DNA of 64,000 bases from NCBI GenBank assembly GCA_027484145.1, contig JAIXUH010000026.1, positions 248,001-312,000 on the forward strand. Direction: 5' to 3'. Positions 1-7,792 of the stretch are shown in pieces. Under the pieces are notes generated by a model. The model worked only from the letters and a program-made list of their open reading frames with translations, had not been told where the DNA came from and ran no database searches. The DNA comes from Rhodobacter sp. GTDB taxonomy: Bacteria > Pseudomonadota > Alphaproteobacteria > Rhodobacterales > Rhodobacteraceae. Position numbers and translations under genes: made by a program. Numbering within the stretch: the first letter of the stretch is position 1; the number at the start of each line of letters is the position of its first letter.

Positions 1-2
1 CG

Positions 3-644
3 CGCAGCCCGGTTCTGGTCTGGCGCAATGCCACACGGATCCGGCTGATCACGGCCTTTCGCGCCGCCCAAGGTGCGCCGGAAGACCAGTTGCTGCCCGG
101 CGAGCCGCTGATTTGCGATGGCATCGAATTGCCGCTGAAGCACCGCAAAAAGCGGATTGACCTTGAGGCGCGCGGCCTGATCAAGGGGGCGCAGGTCATC
201 TATCTTGGTCCCGGCAGCCGTGATGGTTTTGCCAAACTGCATGTGGTGGGGGCAGAAGACCCGCAGGTGTCCGCCGCCAGCATCATCAAGATCGAAAGAC
301 CGGATGAGGAAGAACCCTTTATCCCGCAAGCCGCCAAGATGGGGGCCGCCTTTCTGCATGGCGCGGCCGTGACCATCCACAAGGCACAAGGCAGCCAATG
401 GGAAAATGTGCAGGTCTTTGCGCCCGATCTTTTCGCCGCCGCACAGGCCGGCCGAAGCGAAGCCGGACTGCCGCTGTGGAAGCGTCTGGCTTACGTCGCG
501 ATCACGCGGGCCGAAAAGCGGCTGTTCTGGGTGGTGCGCAACCGTCTGGCGCGGCCAAGGTTTGCCCTGTCGGTCGATGACTTGCGCCCGGCCTCGGTTC
601 CCTTGGTGCTGACGCCGGATCAGGGGCGCGACGCGGCGGGCTAG
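3..644 (+). CDS. ATP-dependent helicase/exonuclease, C-terminal part (partial)
   Basis: Only the last 213 codons are present; the frame is open back to the window edge, so the start lies upstream. The visible part ends with a UvrD_C_2-type segment: a stretch near GAAVTIHKAQGSQW followed by YVAITRAEKRLFWV. These match the late helicase motifs (the TIHKAQG Walker-linked motif and the AxTRA arginine-finger motif) of superfamily 1 DNA helicases such as RecD/RecD2-like and AAA exonucleases. It would unwind or process DNA ends using ATP. The gene is followed immediately by a twin hairpin that probably ends its transcript. Which SF1 branch it belongs to cannot be decided without the N-terminal half; a short RecD-like single-protein enzyme is the likeliest reading. 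Confidence 0.8.
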   Translation, partial: RSPVLVWRNATRIRLITAFRAAQGAPEDQLLPGEPLICDGIELPLKHRKKRIDLEARGLIKGAQVIYLGPGSRDGFAKLHVVGAEDPQVSAASIIKIERPDEEEPFIPQAAKMGAAFLHGAAVTIHKAQGSQWENVQVFAPDLFAAAQAGRSEAGLPLWKRLAYVAITRAEKRLFWVVRNRLARPRFALSVDDLRPASVPLVLTPDQGRDAAG

Positions 645-647
645 GGC

Positions 648-693
648 CAAGTTCCCGCTGCGGGAACTTGACAAAAGTTTTCGAAAACTTTTG
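648..693. terminator. Twin tandem hairpin after helicase gene
   Basis: Two perfect inverted repeats stand one base apart, starting four bases after the TAG stop. Hairpin 1 (648-670) has 10-bp arms CAAGTTCCCG/CGGGAACTTG around a 3-base loop. Hairpin 2 (672-693) is a 22-bp uninterrupted palindrome with halves CAAAAGTTTTC and GAAAACTTTTG. There is no long T tract, though the second arm is A/T rich in either direction. Position suggests a transcription terminator or 3' end stabiliser. A second element of the same architecture but different sequence lies at 40980-41023. Confidence 0.6.
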
Positions 694-752
694 CCCGCCC
701 TTGCGGATACGGTGCCAACCGCTACCCTTGCCTTCAGTCCAAGGAGACCCCG

Positions 753-989
753 ATGCGCTGCGTTTTTGTCCAGTTCCGCTGCACCCCCGGCAAGACTTAT
801 GAGGTGGCCAATGCCATCTGGGACCGCGAAGCGGTGTCGGAGATGTATTCGACCAGTGGTGAATATGACCTGATCGCCAAGGTCTACATTCCCGACGAGG
901 AGGATGTGGGCCATTACCTGTCGTCGCGCCTGTTCGACATTCCGGGCATCGTCAAGACGTTGACCACGATGACGTTCAAGGCATTCTGA
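753..989 (+). CDS. Stand-alone Lrp/AsnC ligand-binding (RAM) domain protein
   Basis: This 78-residue protein consists of little more than the alpha/beta effector-binding domain found at the C-terminus of Lrp/AsnC regulators (segments VFVQFRCTPG, GEYDLIAKVYI and TTMTFKAF). No helix-turn-helix is encoded. Stand-alone RAM domains of this size assemble into oligomeric rings and bind small ligands such as amino acids; partners and ligand are unknown here. An AAGGAGA-type ribosome site lies just upstream (about 741-746). It stands alone between the helicase terminator and the next operon. The family call is secure, the physiological role is not. Confidence 0.85.
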   Translation: MRCVFVQFRCTPGKTYEVANAIWDREAVSEMYSTSGEYDLIAKVYIPDEEDVGHYLSSRLFDIPGIVKTLTTMTFKAF

Positions 990-1110
990 CCCGACCTTCC
1001 ATATCGGCCCGCCGCCGTAGGCCCCCTGCAGGGGCCCGTGCGGACTGGCCCGAGGCTTGCAGGGCCCGGGGCGGGCGACCATATCGGATGAAAGACCGAG
1101 AGGATTGAAT

Positions 1111-2292
1111 TTGGACCGCATCCGACTGCCCGAACGCCCCGACTGGCGCGCCGAAGCTGAAAAGCTGGGCTTCACCTTTGCCGATATGCATGGCGAGCCC
1201 TATTGGGATGAGACGTCGGCCTATTCCTTTACGCTGACCGAGATCGAGGACCGGATCGAGGACCCCAGCACCGAGTTGCATGCGATGTGCCGCGAGGCCG
1301 TGGCGGCGATTCTGGCGGATGAGGCGCTGATGGCGCGGATGGGCGTGCCCCCGGCGCGTTGGGATCTGGTCGCCGAAAGCTGGCGCAGTGGCGCGGGCGA
1401 GCTCTATGGCCGCTTTGATCTTGCCTATGACGGGCATGGTCCGGCAAAGCTGTTGGAATACAACGCCGATACGCCGACCTCGCTTTATGAAAGCGCGGGC
1501 TTTCAATGGCTGTGGTTCGAACAACAGCAGGCTGCGCGCGTGCTGTCCGATGGGACCGATCAGTTCAATGGCATTCACGAGGCGCTGGTGGCGCGGTTGT
1601 CAGAACTCTTCGCGCCCGACACCGATGTGCATTTTGCAGCCGTTGCCGGAAACCCCGAAGACTATGCCACTGTCGAAACGCTGGCCTGGGCCGCGCGTGA
1701 GGCGGGCCTTGGCGCGCATTACACTGATCTGGACAAGATCGGCATCACGGCTGAAGGCCAGTTCGCTGATGCCGAGGACCGCGTGATTGGCGCGCTGTTC
1801 AAGCTCTATCCATGGGAAGACCTGCTCCGCGATCCCTTCGCCGATCATGTGGCCACATCCGGTTGCCGCTTTCTGGAACCGGCATGGAAGGCGCTGGTGT
1901 CGAACAAGGCGATTCTGCCCGTGTTGTGGAACCTGTTTCCGGGCCATCCCAACCTGCTGCCCGCGTTTTTCGAAGATGACAAGTCCGGCTTGGCCAAGGC
2001 TGCCGACCTGATGCTGCGCGGGCATGTGGTCAAGCCGCTGTTTTCGCGTGAAGGCGCGTCCATCAAGATTGTCGAGGCAGGTCGCGTGACCGAAGCCAGT
2101 AACAACACCGAATACGATATCCACCCCAAGATCATTCAGGCCTATCATCCGTTGCCAGTGCTGGGCGGCATGCGCCCGGTCATCGGCGCATGGGTTGTGG
2201 GAGAGGTCTGCGTCGGTATGGGCGTGCGCGAAGATGCCAGCCGCATCACGCAAGATCTGTCGCGGTTCAAGCCGCATTTCATTGAAGGATAA
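1111..2292 (+). CDS. Glutathionylspermidine synthase family ATP-grasp protein (YgiC-like)
   Basis: The 393-residue product matches the pre-ATP-grasp/ATP-grasp synthase family (GSP_synth; E. coli YgiC/YjfC). Visible family segments include YWDETSAYSFT near the N-terminus, LEYNADTPTSLYESAGFQW in the middle, and a late VKPLFSREGASIKIVE that fits the nucleotide-binding grasp. The start is placed at TTG 1111 because GAGAGG sits seven bases upstream and the protein then begins like its relatives; a more upstream TTG at 1057 is less likely. It lacks the amidase domain of bifunctional glutathionylspermidine synthetase. It is followed after four bases by a DUF1190 gene, the same pairing as E. coli ygiB-ygiC but in reversed order. 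Substrate is unknown; an amide ligase acting on a peptide or polyamine-like compound is inferred from the family. Confidence 0.88.
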   Translation: MDRIRLPERPDWRAEAEKLGFTFADMHGEPYWDETSAYSFTLTEIEDRIEDPSTELHAMCREAVAAILADEALMARMGVPPARWDLVAESWRSGAGELYGRFDLAYDGHGPAKLLEYNADTPTSLYESAGFQWLWFEQQQAARVLSDGTDQFNGIHEALVARLSELFAPDTDVHFAAVAGNPEDYATVETLAWAAREAGLGAHYTDLDKIGITAEGQFADAEDRVIGALFKLYPWEDLLRDPFADHVATSGCRFLEPAWKALVSNKAILPVLWNLFPGHPNLLPAFFEDDKSGLAKAADLMLRGHVVKPLFSREGASIKIVEAGRVTEASNNTEYDIHPKIIQAYHPLPVLGGMRPVIGAWVVGEVCVGMGVREDASRITQDLSRFKPHFIEG

Positions 2293-2296
2293 GGGC

Positions 2297-2866
2297 ATGA
2301 AGCGATCACGCCACGCCTCGCTGGTCATCTTGGGTGCTGCGGCATTTGCCTTGGCCGGCTGTCAGGAAACCAAGACCGAGGCGGCTGCTTTCCCCGATCT
2401 GGCAAGCTGCAAGGCGGCCGCATCGGCAGATGGCTGGTTTTCAGCCGAGGACTGCGAGGCCACCTTTGCCGAAGCGCAAGCCGTGCATGATGAAACGGCA
2501 CCGCGCTATGAAAGTCAGGCCCTTTGTGAAGAAGAGCACGGGCCGGGGGCCTGCGGGGCAGACAGCGTTTCAGGGTCGGGTGGCGGCGGTGGCAGCATTT
2601 TCATGCCGCTGCTGATGGGCTATATGCTGGGTCAGGCCTTGGGGGGCGGGCGGCCCATGGCCCAGCCTGTGATGCAAAAGGCGGGGGGCGGGTTCGCCAC
2701 GCCCAATGGGGCCAGCATCAGCCGTCTGGGCGGTTCGGGCAGCATTTCGGCCACCGCCTTTGACAAGGCGCCCGTGACCAAGGGCCTTGCCCCAATGACC
2801 AAGGCGCAGGTGCAAAGCCGGGGCGGCTTTGGCGGTTCGGCCGCAGCACGGCCTGTCAGCGGCTAA
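2297..2866 (+). CDS. DUF1190 (YgiB-like) lipoprotein
   Basis: A 189-residue predicted lipoprotein: positively charged start, hydrophobic stretch, then the lipobox LAGC near residue 19. The mature part carries an acidic Cys-containing region (ASCKAAASADGWFS, EDCEATFAEAQ) and ends in a Gly/Ser/Ala-rich low-complexity tail, both typical of the DUF1190/YgiB family. The start is ATG 2297, four bases past the stop of the ATP-grasp gene, so the two are almost certainly co-translated. The conserved link between YgiB and YgiC suggests a joint envelope role, but no biochemical function is known. A GC-rich hairpin follows its stop. Confidence 0.85.
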   Translation: MKRSRHASLVILGAAAFALAGCQETKTEAAAFPDLASCKAAASADGWFSAEDCEATFAEAQAVHDETAPRYESQALCEEEHGPGACGADSVSGSGGGGGSIFMPLLMGYMLGQALGGGRPMAQPVMQKAGGGFATPNGASISRLGGSGSISATAFDKAPVTKGLAPMTKAQVQSRGGFGGSAAARPVSG

Positions 2867-2872
2867 TGGAAA

Positions 2873-2898
2873 GCGGCGGCAGGTTCCCCCGCCGCCGC
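2873..2898. terminator. GC-rich hairpin between convergent genes
   Basis: Perfect 8-bp arms GCGGCGGC (2873-2880) and GCCGCCGC (2891-2898) around a 10-base loop. It lies between the ends of the DUF1190 gene and gabD, where a bidirectional terminator would be expected. No T tract follows, so this is a structural call only. Confidence 0.4.
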
Positions 2899-2926
2899 GC
2901 TGCTGTCTGCACTTGATCGAAACGTC

Positions 2927-4405
2927 TCAGATCGACAGGCAGACGTATTTCATTTCCAGATAGTCTTCCATGCCGTGGTGGCTGCCTTCGCGGCCAAGGC
3001 CGGATTGCTTGACCCCGCCAAAGGGCGCCACTTCGGTGCTGATGATGCCGGTGTTCACGCCGACGATGCCGTATTCCAGCGCCTCTTGCACGCGGGTGAT
3101 GCGGCCGATGTCGCGCGCATAGAAATAGCTGGCGAGGCCAAAGATGGTGTTGTTGGCCTTTTCCACCACCTCCGCCTCGGTGTCGAATTTGAACAGCGGG
3201 GCAAGCGGGCCAAAGGTTTCCTCGTTCGTCACCAGCATCTGGTCGGTCACGCCGGTCAGGATGGTGGGTTCAAAGAAGTTGCCGCCCAGTTCATGCCGCT
3301 TGCCGCCCAGTTCGATCTTTGCACCCTTGGCCGTGGCATCGGCGATGTGCTCTTCGACCTTGTCCACGGCGGCGGCATTGACCAGCGGGCCAAATTCGAC
3401 GGCTTCGGTCAGGCCATCGCCCACGCGGGTCTTGGCGACTGCTGCGCGCAGTTTTTCGGCAAAGGCATCATAGACCGCCGCCTGCACGTAGATGCGGTTC
3501 GCGCAGACGCAGGTCTGCCCATTGTTGCGGAACTTTGACGCCATGGCGCCCAGAACGGCGGCATCAAGATCGGCGTCATCAAACACGATGAAGGGCGCGT
3601 TGCCGCCCAGTTCCATGCTGCATTTCATGACCTGATCCGCCGCCTGCTTCAGCAGGATGCGACCCACTTCGGTGGAGCCTGTGAAGGTCAGTTTGCGCAC
3701 CAGATGGTTTTCGCAGAACTCCTTGCCGATATCGGATGATTTCTTCGAGGTGATGACCGAGAAGATGCCCCCCGGCAGGCCCGCGCGTTCGGCCAGCAGC
3801 GCCATCGCAAGGGCGGACAGCGGCGTTTCTGCGGCGGGGCGGGCGACAAAGCCGCAGCCTGCGGCAAGGGCCGGGCCAACCTTGCGGGCAATCATGGCGT
3901 TGGGAAAGTTCCATGGCGTGATGGACCCGACCACACCGATCGGTTGCTTCAGCACGGTCAGGCGCTTGTCGCGCTGATGGCCGGGAATGGTTTCACCATA
4001 GATGCGCTTGGCCTCTTCGCCGAACCATTCGATGAACGATGCGCCATAGGCGATTTCACCCTTCGCCTCGGCCAGCGGTTTTCCCATCTCGGCGGTCAGG
4101 ATTTTGCCAAGGTCATCCTGATTGGCCATCATCAGGTCAAACCATTTGCGCATGATCTGCGCGCGTTCCTTGCCGGTGCGGGCGGCCCAGTCCTTCATCG
4201 CGGTATTGGCCGCGGCAATGGCGCGCGCGGTTTCGGCGCGGCTCAGGTTCGGCACATGGCAGATCACGTCACCGCGTGCGGGGTTTATGACCGGAAAAGT
4301 GGTGCCATCATCGGCATCCACCCATTGCCCCGCGACATAGGCTTTGGTGCACAAAAGCGACGGGTCATTCAGCAGCGAGGCAAGGTTGGTGACGGAATCG
4401 AGCAT
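2927..4405 (-). CDS. gabD: NADP-type succinate-semialdehyde dehydrogenase
   Basis: The 492-residue protein matches E. coli GabD along its whole length. It oxidises succinate semialdehyde to succinate, the last step of GABA and putrescine breakdown. The catalytic cysteine is C299 in GQTCVCANR and the general base is E265 in SMELGG; C301 gives the second cysteine typical of this family. The usual lysine of the KPA motif in the cofactor site is arginine here (R189 in FVARPAAETP). It stands alone on the minus strand, divergent from a hydrolase; a TTTGATCAAA palindrome lies 83-92 bases upstream. Length and end (EMKYVCLSI) are complete. Confidence 0.95.
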   Translation of the reverse strand: MLDSVTNLASLLNDPSLLCTKAYVAGQWVDADDGTTFPVINPARGDVICHVPNLSRAETARAIAAANTAMKDWAARTGKERAQIMRKWFDLMMANQDDLGKILTAEMGKPLAEAKGEIAYGASFIEWFGEEAKRIYGETIPGHQRDKRLTVLKQPIGVVGSITPWNFPNAMIARKVGPALAAGCGFVARPAAETPLSALAMALLAERAGLPGGIFSVITSKKSSDIGKEFCENHLVRKLTFTGSTEVGRILLKQAADQVMKCSMELGGNAPFIVFDDADLDAAVLGAMASKFRNNGQTCVCANRIYVQAAVYDAFAEKLRAAVAKTRVGDGLTEAVEFGPLVNAAAVDKVEEHIADATAKGAKIELGGKRHELGGNFFEPTILTGVTDQMLVTNEETFGPLAPLFKFDTEAEVVEKANNTIFGLASYFYARDIGRITRVQEALEYGIVGVNTGIISTEVAPFGGVKQSGLGREGSHHGMEDYLEMKYVCLSI

Positions 4406-4487
4406 TGGGGCCTCCCATTTCGGATGGCGTCATGCAAAGCATGGCGCGGGCGGGCTGTCTAGTTGCGGGGCCCGCTATGGCCAGATT

Positions 4488-4497
4488 TTTGATCAAA
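4488..4497. promoter_or_regulatory. TTTGATCAAA palindrome in the gabD/hydrolase divergent region
   Basis: A perfect 10-bp palindrome in the 106-base gap between gabD and the divergent hydrolase. The same core, extended to 12 bp, occurs upstream of the class III aminotransferase gene at 55356-55367, and a 9-bp version lies upstream of plsY (12749-12757). It is a candidate operator for an unidentified dimeric regulator; being 15 bases from the hydrolase start it could equally act on that gene. Confidence 0.35.
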
Positions 4498-4511
4498 CGG
4501 CGGTAGACTGG

Positions 4512-5300
4512 ATGGATTTCAAAAGCGCGGCCGACCGGGCCTATGCCAATGGCGCGTTCATTCCGGGTGGCGATGCCTTTCCGGCCCGGTGGTCACAGGA
4601 AGCGGCCAGCTTTGTTGCGGCCCAAGGCGCGCGGGCACGTCTCGGGCTGCCATATGGCACGGGCGCGCGGCAACGATTTGATCTGTTCTTGCCCGAGACC
4701 GCGCCCAAGGGATTGCTGGTGTTCGTCCACGGCGGCTATTGGCTGGCCACGGGGCGCGAGCTTTGGTCGCATCTGGCTGCAGGCGCTGTGGCGCGGGGCT
4801 GGGCCTGTGCGCTTCCGTCCTATACCCTAGCGCCCGAGGCGCGGATTACCACGATGACGGGCGAAATCCGCGCGGCGGTGGGTGCGGCATCAGCGCTTGT
4901 GCCCGGCCCGCTGGTGGTGACGGGCCATTCGGCAGGGGGGCATTTGGCCGCCCGGATGGGCTGCGCCGATGGACCGGCAGAGGTGGTGCGGGTGGTGCCC
5001 GTCTCACCACTTGCAGACTTGGCCCCCCTGATGGAGACCGAAATGCAGGCCACCCTCCACCTTGATGCGGCGGAATGTGCGGCGGAAAGCCCGGCGCGGC
5101 TGGCGTTGCGTGCGGGCGTTCAGGCGCATGTCTGGGTGGGGGGGCAGGAACGGCCCGCCTTCCTGTGGCAGGCGCGTACGCTGTCAGAGGAATGGTCCTG
5201 CCCATGGACGGTGGCGGCAGGGCGGCACCATTTCGATGTGATCGACGACTTTACCGATGCGCACAGCCCATTGATGGACACCTGCCTGACCGGGCTTTAG
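4512..5300 (+). CDS. Alpha/beta hydrolase, kynurenine formamidase-like
   Basis: A 262-residue alpha/beta hydrolase. The oxyanion motif HGGYW (about residues 77-81) is the form seen in arylformamidases, the nucleophile elbow is GHSAGG with the catalytic serine, and a late HHFDVIDDF supplies the histidine. The start is ATG 4512, which gives MDFKSAADRAYANGAF, a normal N-terminus for this group. It would cleave an N-formyl or ester bond, possibly N-formylkynurenine, but no tryptophan-degradation genes are nearby so the substrate remains open. It is divergent from gabD and convergent with the small membrane protein that ends at 5309. Confidence 0.82.
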   Translation: MDFKSAADRAYANGAFIPGGDAFPARWSQEAASFVAAQGARARLGLPYGTGARQRFDLFLPETAPKGLLVFVHGGYWLATGRELWSHLAAGAVARGWACALPSYTLAPEARITTMTGEIRAAVGAASALVPGPLVVTGHSAGGHLAARMGCADGPAEVVRVVPVSPLADLAPLMETEMQATLHLDAAECAAESPARLALRAGVQAHVWVGGQERPAFLWQARTLSEEWSCPWTVAAGRHHFDVIDDFTDAHSPLMDTCLTGL

Positions 5301-5308
5301 CCCACCCG

Positions 5309-5638
5309 TCAGGAATTGGCGTGCATGCGTTCGATATAGGCGCGCATTTCCTCGGCCTCATGGCGGGCATCGCGCAGGCCATCCATCGCGGCGCGCAGTT
5401 CCGCCTCGGTCTGGGCGATCTGGTTGACCAGTTCCGCCTCGCGCTGTTCCAGATACAAAATCGCCTGATCGCGGGTTTCTTCGGCATCGTGCAGCATGGT
5501 CGACAGGCGGTCCATCTCGCCCATGTCGCCGCCCGCCACGCGGGTAAAGCGGTGAACCAGCCAATGTGCGAACCAGCCCGCTGCAAAGGCGGCCATCAGG
5601 ATGATGGCGGTAACGATGATGAATTCTGTGCGGTTCAT
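5309..5638 (-). CDS. Small single-span membrane protein with coiled coil
   Basis: A 109-residue protein: one N-terminal membrane helix (FIIVTAIILMAAFAAGWFAHW) followed by a charged, Glu/Ala/Arg-rich stretch from about residue 40 that should form a coiled coil (MGEMDRLSTMLHDAEETRD and onward). The start ATG at 5638 follows the OmpA-family gene by 28 bases, so the two are probably co-transcribed. I recognise no named family. A role in the envelope together with the OmpA-like partner is inferred only from adjacency. Confidence 0.75.
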   Translation of the reverse strand: MNRTEFIIVTAIILMAAFAAGWFAHWLVHRFTRVAGGDMGEMDRLSTMLHDAEETRDQAILYLEQREAELVNQIAQTEAELRAAMDGLRDARHEAEEMRAYIERMHANS

Positions 5639-5666
5639 GCGCGCGTTGGCCTTGGTCTGCGTGCTG

Positions 5667-7706
5667 TCAGCCGTCGCGCGCGGGGCGGGCGAGAGGGCGG
5701 CGGGTCTTTTCGGTCGGTGCCACGGATGGGCTTTCATCGCCAGAGAAATCCGGCGACTCGCCCGAAATTGCTGCAGTTTCCGGGCCATCCGTTGCTGCCG
5801 TGCCTTCTGCGCCGCTCGCTGGCGGGGCATCAGCGCCTGCCTGCGGGGCTACGGGCGCGGGTTGGCCCAGCAGCGTAAAGGCGATGCGGCGGTTCGCCTC
5901 GCGCCCCGGCGCGGTGTCGTTGTCAGAAATCGGGTCAGCCTCGCCATAGCCCTTGGCTACCATGCCCGACACATCGACGCCCCGGCCTTGCAAGGCCACA
6001 AGAACCGCCTCGGCGCGGGCCTGACTCAGGGCGCGGTTGCCCTCTTCCGACCCCTGACTGTCGGTATAGCCGCCAATTTCCATCTTGATGGCAGGGCAGT
6101 CTTCCAGCACTTCGGCAAGTGCATCCATGATGGCGGTGGTCGAGCCGTCAATTTCGGTCGATCCGGGGGGGAAGGTGATCTTGCGGGCCGACAGCACGGT
6201 GGCAACTTCGGCCGCGCATTCCTGCGGCGTCGGCAAGGCGGCCAGCGGGTCAAGCTCTTCATCATAGCGGACAGACACTTTGAAGGTCTGACCCTGTCCC
6301 AGTTTGTCGGACAAGACCTGCGAGATGCGCGCACGTGCCGATTGCGACCCTGTCACCCCTTCGATTTCGACAGTATCCGCGCGGACCACCAGTTTGCCCT
6401 GCGCCAACTCGCCCAGCGATTCAAGGCCTGCCAGCACACGGATGGGCCAGCCGTCAGGCAACTCTTCGTCAAGCCGGGTGGCGGTATAGACATTGCCCAC
6501 GCCAAACCGGGCTTGAGCAAAGCTGTCGACCGCACCGCGCAAAAGTTCGTCCGTCAGGCGACCACGCAGTTCGACCCGACCTTCTTCGGACAGGGTGGCG
6601 GTAAATTCTGCTGGGCCACGCGCGGCATCTGTCTTGCGTTCAAGGGTGGCGTTCAGCGAAAACACCTTGGGCAGGGCGGTCTGCAATTCGCCCACCACAC
6701 GGTCAAAGTCTGCCTGCTGCACCGTGTCCGCGGCCACAAGGGACACGTCGGCGTCTGAGAACGTGATGGTGCCGGCCCCGATGGCCTTGACCGCATCGAT
6801 CCCCTTGCCAACCGCTTCGGCCCAGCTTGGCGATGGCACGCCAAGGCCGACCGTGCAGGTGACCTTGCCGGCAACCCCGGCTGTGGCCCCGGCTGCCAGA
6901 ATGCGGTCACGCGCGCGGTCGGTATCAGCCGAACACGCATCAAACCGCGCGCCTTGGGCATCCAGCACAAAGCGCAGGGTGAAGGGCGTCAGCACCGGGC
7001 GCGGGGCAGTCACCTCGATGGTGACGGGCACGCTTTCGGGCTTCAGCCGGGCCAATTCGCTTTCCAGCCGCCGCTGTTCGCTGGCACTGTCGGCAATGGC
7101 GGTGATGTGGACGCGGTCTGCCGCGATGGAAACCTTTGAGCGCGGCAAAAGCTTCAGCGCCTCGATCCCGAAGGTAAAGGCAGCTTCCCATTGGTCCGGC
7201 GGCGCATAGGCGGCGGTTTCCAGCATGTCGGACACGCCCGCGCCGGTGTTCAGCGCGGCGGCGGCATCTTTCAGGCGGGCCACGGCATCGCCTTCGGGCA
7301 ACAGGCCGATCAGCTGAATGCCATCGTCATTGCGCAGCATCTCGACCGAAAAGCGCGGCGCCTCGATCGCCTTGACGGGCGTTACATCCAGCATGTCGCG
7401 CACGCGGCTCGCATCAATCACGCTGCCCGCAAGGTTCACGGCGCGAAAGCGCGCCGCCTCGTTCGGGGCGGTGCCGGCCATGGTCAGTTGCAGCCCGTCG
7501 GCATCCACGCTGGCCCAAGTGATGCCCGCATCCATCAGGGCCGACGACACGGCCTGTTCGGACCGGCCTTCGATCACAACGGCCGAAGCCCATGCCGCAA
7601 GAGCCGCGATCAGACCGGCCCCGGCAAATGCGCCCACCGCGATCAGGCTTTGCGGCACAGATCCGGACGATCCGGCAGAAAGTTTCGCGAGCAGGCGCTG
7701 GGGCAA
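5667..7706 (-). CDS. OmpA-family protein with N-terminal membrane anchor
   Basis: The 679-residue protein starts with a short basic segment and one hydrophobic helix (about residues 20-45), continues with a long periplasmic region that looks like repeated BON/OmpA-like alpha/beta modules, and ends in an OmpA C-terminal peptidoglycan-binding domain: GGYTDSQGSEEGNRALSQAR, then KGYGEADPISDNDT and REANRRIAF. The C-terminus is a low-complexity Pro/Ala/Glu tail. The only workable start is TTG 7706, since an in-frame stop lies 60 bases upstream with no ATG or GTG between. Its likely job is to tether the inner membrane or periplasm to peptidoglycan. Confidence 0.85.
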   Translation of the reverse strand: MPQRLLAKLSAGSSGSVPQSLIAVGAFAGAGLIAALAAWASAVVIEGRSEQAVSSALMDAGITWASVDADGLQLTMAGTAPNEAARFRAVNLAGSVIDASRVRDMLDVTPVKAIEAPRFSVEMLRNDDGIQLIGLLPEGDAVARLKDAAAALNTGAGVSDMLETAAYAPPDQWEAAFTFGIEALKLLPRSKVSIAADRVHITAIADSASEQRRLESELARLKPESVPVTIEVTAPRPVLTPFTLRFVLDAQGARFDACSADTDRARDRILAAGATAGVAGKVTCTVGLGVPSPSWAEAVGKGIDAVKAIGAGTITFSDADVSLVAADTVQQADFDRVVGELQTALPKVFSLNATLERKTDAARGPAEFTATLSEEGRVELRGRLTDELLRGAVDSFAQARFGVGNVYTATRLDEELPDGWPIRVLAGLESLGELAQGKLVVRADTVEIEGVTGSQSARARISQVLSDKLGQGQTFKVSVRYDEELDPLAALPTPQECAAEVATVLSARKITFPPGSTEIDGSTTAIMDALAEVLEDCPAIKMEIGGYTDSQGSEEGNRALSQARAEAVLVALQGRGVDVSGMVAKGYGEADPISDNDTAPGREANRRIAFTLLGQPAPVAPQAGADAPPASGAEGTAATDGPETAAISGESPDFSGDESPSVAPTEKTRRPLARPARDG

Positions 7707-7792
7707 GGCAGGTTTCCGTTCTGATCCGGGGGCAGATCCCGGTGGTAAGCTGTGGCAGGTGCTTCCTTAAGACCCCCATGGCGGGGGATCAA

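Noticed and set aside
1023-1034. CCCCTGCAGGGG palindrome between the AsnC-domain gene and the ATP-grasp gene
   Set aside because: A loop-less GC palindrome with no T tract and no second copy; could be a weak terminator but the evidence is too thin to list. A repeated CCATATCGG 9-mer (999-1007, 1079-1087) near it is also probably chance.
4431-4443. CATGC-AAA-GCATG inverted repeat near the gabD start
   Set aside because: Only 5-bp arms and close to the start codon; without a second copy it cannot be told from chance.
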